From assembly GCA_004124535.1 (NCBI GenBank), contig SCKQ01000064.1, positions 1 to 9,696 on the forward strand: a stretch of 9,696 nt of DNA, given 5' to 3'. Shown piece after piece: positions 6,068 to 9,696 of this stretch (its first letter is position 1; every line of letters starts with the position of its first letter). Source of the DNA: Fidelibacterota bacterium (GTDB taxonomy: Bacteria > Marinisomatota > Marinisomatia > Marinisomatales > TCS55). Below the pieces are notes generated by a model. That model did no database searches. It was given only the letters and a program-made list of their open reading frames with translations, and was not told the DNA's origin. The position numbers were made by a program, and so were the translations under genes.

Positions 6068-9000
6068 ATGAAACATTTTATCACCAGTATTTTACTTTTA
6101 AACTGTTATTTATTACACGCTCAAACCCAATTGGGCAGCGACATCGATGGTGAAGCTACGCGTGACCAGTCCGGCATTTCAGTGTCTATGGACTCTGCTG
6201 GAGACCGGGTGGCCATTGGGGCATATTATAATGATGGCACAGGCAGTTATGCGGGTCACGTACGGGTTTATAGTATTGGAAATTCAGTTGGATTAAGTCA
6301 GATAGAGGATTCCCATGGCGGTGATTTCGTAGTAGTAAGTGGTACAACTACCTATGAATCATTGCCCTTCATAGAAACATTTTCAGATCAGGATGGACCT
6401 GATCAGGAATTTAATACCTGGGTATCAGCCCAATGGAGTAGTTATACCAGTACAACGGATGACTATGATTGTTTAGACTCACCTTGTACTGGTGATGATG
6501 AATATGTATCGTTTTTAACTCCACCTGATTCATTTATGCTAGAACCACCAAATAATTCATCTATAAAGGGTTGGAAACCCTTTAACTCGGCGCCCAATTG
6601 GTCAGCCAACCCAGTTGCAGATTTTCAATATTCCCATATACGAGACTATTCAACGTCAATGTATTCACCGCTGGTCGACATTTCTGATTTTTCCGATCTA
6701 GAGATTTCGTTTGATATGCATTTTGATGCTTGGGAGGGCACAACTACGAACGAATATCTTTATATTGAATATTGTACGGGATCAGGATGGGAAAATGCCC
6801 TAACGTTTATGGCGGATGCCACATCAGGTGCCGTAGACATTCCTTGGGGTAACAATAGTTTTTTCTTGACTGGCTTAGCGGACCTTGATACGTTACAAAT
6901 TCGTTTTCGCACCGCTGGAACCAATGCCTATAGCATTAACTCTTGGTACGTTGATAATGTGAGTGTAGTGTCTGGCAACGACCCAGCGCAGACCACCTAT
7001 GTCCCTGATGACAATTTTGAGCAGGCCCTGATTGATCTCGGCTATGATGATGTTTTAGATGATTATGTTGTTACGGACAGCATCAACAGTGTCACCTATT
7101 TAAGTGTTTCTAATGATTCAATCAGTGATCTCACGGGGATTGCAGGGTTTACGGCTTTAACCAGTCTTTCTTGCGATCAAAATCAATTGACTGCTCTGGA
7201 TGTGAGCGGCAACACAGCCTTAACATATCTGTATTGCCGTGATAATGCATTGACCAGCCTGGATGTGAGTAATAACACAGCTTTAACATCCCTGTACTGC
7301 TATCGTAACCAATTGACTGCTTTGGATGTGAGCAATAACACAGCATTAACAACCCTGTACTGCTACGGTAGTTCTTCCACTTCTACATACGGGGTGACCA
7401 ATCAAATTACCGCTTTGGATGTAAGCAATAATACAGCATTAACATCCCTGTCCTGCGGTTATCAACCAATTACTGAATTAGATGTGAGTAATAACACAGC
7501 TTTAACATCCCTGTACTGCCATTACAATGAATTAACCGTTTTGGATATAAGCAATAACATATCGTTAGTTAGCTTGGGCGCAGCTGGTAATGATTTGACC
7601 GCTTTGGATGTAAGCGCTAATACCGCCTTAACCTCCCTATACGTAAGTGGTAATGATTTGACCGCTTTGGATGTAAGCAACAATACAGCATTAGTTCAAT
7701 TCCAATGTGGCAGTAATGATTTGACTACACTGGACGTGAGTGTGAATACAGCCTTAGAGTATATATACTGCGGTTATAATGAATTAGACTCCTTGGATGT
7801 GAGTAATAATCTAGCACTAACTAATCTGTCCTGTGCTTCGAATAATTTCACCGTTTTGGATGTGAGTGTTAATATAGGTTTAACCCGTTTTCTTTGCGGT
7901 AATAATGAATTGACTGATCTGGACGTGAGCAATAACACAGCGTTAGAGAATTTTCGCTGTGACAATAATTCATTAACATCTTTGGATATAAGCAATAATA
8001 GAGATTTAGAAGAAATTTACTTCCAAGGTAATCAATTAACGTCTCTGGATGTGAGTGTGCATACAGCTTTAGAAAAATTGTATTGCAATAGTAATCAATT
8101 AAATTATTTGAATATGAAAAATGGTGTTACCGATCAGTTAACCACTTTTAATGCGACTAGTAATCCAAGTCTTACTTGTATCGAGACCCTGGATCCGGAC
8201 TATGCCACCACAAATTGGACGTATGAAGATGGTAATATAGATGAGGGCGTCACTTTTGCTATTGCTTGCGGTAATTTCAACTTGCATGTAGCCACTACAG
8301 GATCGGATTCGACAGGCGATGGTTCTTATGAAAATCCATTTGCCACGATCCAAAAAGGGATCGATGCTGCTAGTAGTGGTGATACAGTATCTGTAGCAGC
8401 CGGTACCTATGTAGAGAATATCAGCTATAGCGGTAAGAATATTTCTGTTTTCGGTGAAGACCGAGAGACAACGATCATTGATGGTAATGAAACCGCCAGC
8501 GTAGTTGTTTTTAATGGCTGGGAAGACAGTACTGCGCATCTAAGCGGATTTACCCTTACCAATGGACTTCCAACTGGGGCATGGCCTGCCAGTAGAGGAG
8601 GTGGAATCAATTGTCAACAGGCAAGTCCAACCCTAAGTAACCTATTGATTACTGGTAATAGTTCAACAGCTGGCGGTGGCGGGATATATTTATATAGCGG
8701 TTCTGATGCAAAGATTACTGATGTGATAATCAAGGAAAATATTGGCGGTTGGGGCGGTGGCGGAATGTACATCGAAGGTTCTGATGCAGAACTTACAAAT
8801 GTGCACATACATTCAAATGATGATGGCGGGGTGAAACTTCAAAATGCAGATGTATCTTTCAATTATGTTACAATAAGTGATAATGAATCCTATGGCATGC
8901 ATATTGAATATTCTGAACCAACATTTAATCATGTTACCATTGTTAACAATGATACCTATGGTGTTGGTCTTTACTCAACATGGTCCCATCCTGTCTTTAC

Positions 9001-9696
9001 AAATTCTATTATAGCGAATAATGGAACGCAAGTAACTACTAATCAGAGCACAGGGCCTTATGGTATCAGTGTTAGCTATTCAAATATTCAAGGAGGTCTG
9101 GATGAACTGGATTCTCTTGAGTTTGATCCAGATTCAGTGAATTGGAATAGTGGCAACATCAATGCTAATCCTCTATTTTGTGAGCCTGACAGCAATAATT
9201 ATCATTTGTCAGAAAATTCACCATGTTTGGGTTCGGGCCAGGACGGAGCCGATATGGGAGCCTTTGGTGTGGGCTGCGGAACACTTGAGATAGAATTTCC
9301 ATCTATTGTAAATATTTGGGATGTTCCCGATGATCAGGGTAACTGGGTCTATATCCAGTTTACTCCATCAGTTCATGATGCCAGTGATGAGGGTCCACTC
9401 GGTTCATATACTATCGAACGCTTGGATGATGAAGAATGGGTCTCACTGCATTCCATTGATGCCTATGGTGCCGAACACTATACAACGGAAGCCCATACCT
9501 TGATGGATTCTACTGGTGAGGATGATGGAATGACATCATATCGAATCGTAGCTGCAATGGAAGTAGGTGCATTAATCAGTGAACCAGCTGCGGGCTATTC
9601 TATTGATAATATCGCTCCTGGTGTACCCACTGGCTTAATGGCTACTGTTTCCGAAACAGGAATTCATTTGAGCTGGGACTTGAGCACGGCTGAGGA
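6068..9696 (+). CDS. Giant secreted mosaic protein: LRR + beta-helix + beta-sandwich modules (3' truncated)
   Basis: The frame is open from ATG 6068 to the window end: 1209 full codons and no stop. Domains in order: signal peptide 1-18 (ends LLHA-QTQ). One beta-propeller-like unit, about 22-70 (QLGSDIDGEA, SVSMDSAGDRVAIGA, GHVRVY). A choice-of-anchor-J/MAM-like sandwich, about 99-303, from 'LPFIETFSD' to 'WYVDNVSV'. An N-cap with 'YVPDDNFEQALIDLGYDD' (from 311). A leucine-rich repeat array, 374-677, with a C-cap to about 730. A right-handed parallel beta-helix, about 740-1067, starting 'HVATTGSDSTGDGSYENPF' and ending near 'DMGAFG'. A sandwich module with 'IWDVPDDQGNWVYIQF', about 1076-1165. 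The start of a fibronectin III-like module ('APGVPTGLMATVSETG') from 1182. All this suggests an exported, surface-attached binding protein; the C-terminal anchor (often a type IX secretion tail in such bacteria) is outside the window. No catalytic residues are recognisable. The ligand is unknown. Confidence 0.88.
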   Translation, partial: MKHFITSILLLNCYLLHAQTQLGSDIDGEATRDQSGISVSMDSAGDRVAIGAYYNDGTGSYAGHVRVYSIGNSVGLSQIEDSHGGDFVVVSGTTTYESLPFIETFSDQDGPDQEFNTWVSAQWSSYTSTTDDYDCLDSPCTGDDEYVSFLTPPDSFMLEPPNNSSIKGWKPFNSAPNWSANPVADFQYSHIRDYSTSMYSPLVDISDFSDLEISFDMHFDAWEGTTTNEYLYIEYCTGSGWENALTFMADATSGAVDIPWGNNSFFLTGLADLDTLQIRFRTAGTNAYSINSWYVDNVSVVSGNDPAQTTYVPDDNFEQALIDLGYDDVLDDYVVTDSINSVTYLSVSNDSISDLTGIAGFTALTSLSCDQNQLTALDVSGNTALTYLYCRDNALTSLDVSNNTALTSLYCYRNQLTALDVSNNTALTTLYCYGSSSTSTYGVTNQITALDVSNNTALTSLSCGYQPITELDVSNNTALTSLYCHYNELTVLDISNNISLVSLGAAGNDLTALDVSANTALTSLYVSGNDLTALDVSNNTALVQFQCGSNDLTTLDVSVNTALEYIYCGYNELDSLDVSNNLALTNLSCASNNFTVLDVSVNIGLTRFLCGNNELTDLDVSNNTALENFRCDNNSLTSLDISNNRDLEEIYFQGNQLTSLDVSVHTALEKLYCNSNQLNYLNMKNGVTDQLTTFNATSNPSLTCIETLDPDYATTNWTYEDGNIDEGVTFAIACGNFNLHVATTGSDSTGDGSYENPFATIQKGIDAASSGDTVSVAAGTYVENISYSGKNISVFGEDRETTIIDGNETASVVVFNGWEDSTAHLSGFTLTNGLPTGAWPASRGGGINCQQASPTLSNLLITGNSSTAGGGGIYLYSGSDAKITDVIIKENIGGWGGGGMYIEGSDAELTNVHIHSNDDGGVKLQNADVSFNYVTISDNESYGMHIEYSEPTFNHVTIVNNDTYGVGLYSTWSHPVFTNSIIANNGTQVTTNQSTGPYGISVSYSNIQGGLDELDSLEFDPDSVNWNSGNINANPLFCEPDSNNYHLSENSPCLGSGQDGADMGAFGVGCGTLEIEFPSIVNIWDVPDDQGNWVYIQFTPSVHDASDEGPLGSYTIERLDDEEWVSLHSIDAYGAEHYTTEAHTLMDSTGEDDGMTSYRIVAAMEVGALISEPAAGYSIDNIAPGVPTGLMATVSETGIHLSWDLSTAE
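7262..7300 (+). repeat. 39-bp perfect direct repeat, copy 1 (copy 2 at 7481-7519)
   Basis: The core of LRR unit 2, from the GAT of DVSNN to the TGC of LYC, is identical base for base with unit 5, 219 bp downstream. The codons agree even at synonymous positions that differ in other units. This points to recent duplication or gene conversion, not only to protein-level constraint. Confidence 0.85.
7481..7519 (+). repeat. 39-bp perfect direct repeat, copy 2
   Basis: This is the partner of the copy at 7262-7300. It lies in LRR unit 5, in the same reading frame. Confidence 0.85.
7586..7615 (+). repeat. 30-bp perfect direct repeat, copy 1 (copy 2 at 7649-7678)
   Basis: The junctions of LRR units 6/7 and 7/8 are identical over 30 bases, encoding GNDLTALDVS, exactly one 63-bp period apart. 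This is consistent with a recent tandem duplication of one unit. Confidence 0.85.
7649..7678 (+). repeat. 30-bp perfect direct repeat, copy 2
   Basis: This is the partner of the copy at 7586-7615, one unit period downstream and in frame. Confidence 0.85.

Larger units (their letters stand above)
7187..8098 (+). repeat. Fourteen-unit, 63-bp coding repeat (InlJ-type leucine-rich repeats)
   Basis: Within the giant gene, 14 units run head to tail without a break in frame. The consensus is LTxLDVSNNTALTSLYCxxN plus one polar residue, 21 residues per unit. Units start at 7187, 7250, 7313, 7406, 7469, 7532, 7595, 7658, 7721, 7784, 7847, 7910, 7973 and 8036. Unit 3 is 93 bp, carrying a 10-residue insertion rich in Ser, Thr and Gly (GSSSTSTYGVT region); all others are exactly 63 bp. 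Position 17 of the unit is Cys in 11 of 14 units; units 6, 7 and 13 lack it. This matches the 21-residue, cysteine-bearing repeats of Listeria internalin J. A degenerate leading unit (SDLTGIAGFTALTSLSC) precedes it, and a divergent capping stretch follows to about 8260. Confidence 0.92.

Noticed and set aside
7149..7995. Minus-strand open frames across the LRR array (7149-7352 and 7774-7995)
   Set aside because: They are antisense shadows of the repeated coding sequence; their own apparent repeats mirror the 63-bp period and no start signal is seen.
7187..8098. Regular 63-bp periodicity that could be taken for a CRISPR array or noncoding satellite
   Set aside because: The units are in frame, vary in a way that keeps Leu/Val/Asn positions, and translate to a standard leucine-rich repeat; there are no constant repeats with unique spacers and no cas genes.
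8138..8808. Minus-strand open frames in the beta-helix region (8138-8539, 8425-8610, 8614-8808)
   Set aside because: They lie opposite a well-supported beta-helix coding frame, overlap one another, and have no recognisable protein features.
9321..9503. Plus-strand 60-codon frame inside the 3' part of the giant gene
   Set aside because: The main frame continues through it with beta-sandwich sequence; no ribosome binding site or domain supports the small frame.

Overview
The window is bacterial, about 43-45% GC by eye, and every supported gene lies on the + strand. The best guess for the source is a marine bacterium of the FCB superphylum, most like Candidatus Marinimicrobia (SAR406, Neomarinimicrobiota). 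This rests on the very large modular secreted protein at the right end (InlJ-type leucine-rich repeats, parallel beta-helix, a 'DVPDDQG' beta-sandwich module, fibronectin-like module), on a CcmH-like protein with a CCW motif, and on a lipoprotein sulfatase. It is an inference from protein style; there is no rRNA or marker gene here.

Left part (1-4977): the C-terminal half of a TSUP (TauE/SafE-type) membrane transporter, truncated by the window edge; a small CcmH/NrfF-like cytochrome c maturation protein whose usual CxxC is replaced by adjacent cysteines; a complete AlkB-type membrane di-iron hydroxylase; a secreted M20 metallo-amidohydrolase; and a lipoprotein sulfatase with an intact formylglycine motif. 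Next (5010-5897) comes a ten-helix EamA/DMT permease. Gaps between these genes are 32-67 bp, so co-transcription is possible, but their functions do not form one recognisable pathway. At most they share a scavenging theme (hydrocarbon oxidation, amide hydrolysis, desulfation, metabolite transport).

Right part (5898-9696): a 170-bp gap with a possible weak terminator hairpin, then a perfect Shine-Dalgarno sequence and a giant open frame that starts at 6068 and runs off the window with no stop (at least 1209 codons). It encodes a secreted, probably surface-displayed mosaic protein: signal peptide, a single leftover beta-propeller-like repeat, a choice-of-anchor-J/MAM-like beta-sandwich, a 21-residue leucine-rich repeat array with a cysteine ladder, a right-handed parallel beta-helix, and two beta-sandwich modules. 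The C-terminal anchor or sorting signal lies outside the window.

I see no tRNA, rRNA, CRISPR array, insertion sequence or phage gene, and no clear evidence of a wholly new system. The most unusual points are the mosaic surface protein and its internally duplicated repeats, the divergent histidine boxes of the AlkB homologue, and the CC-type CcmH.
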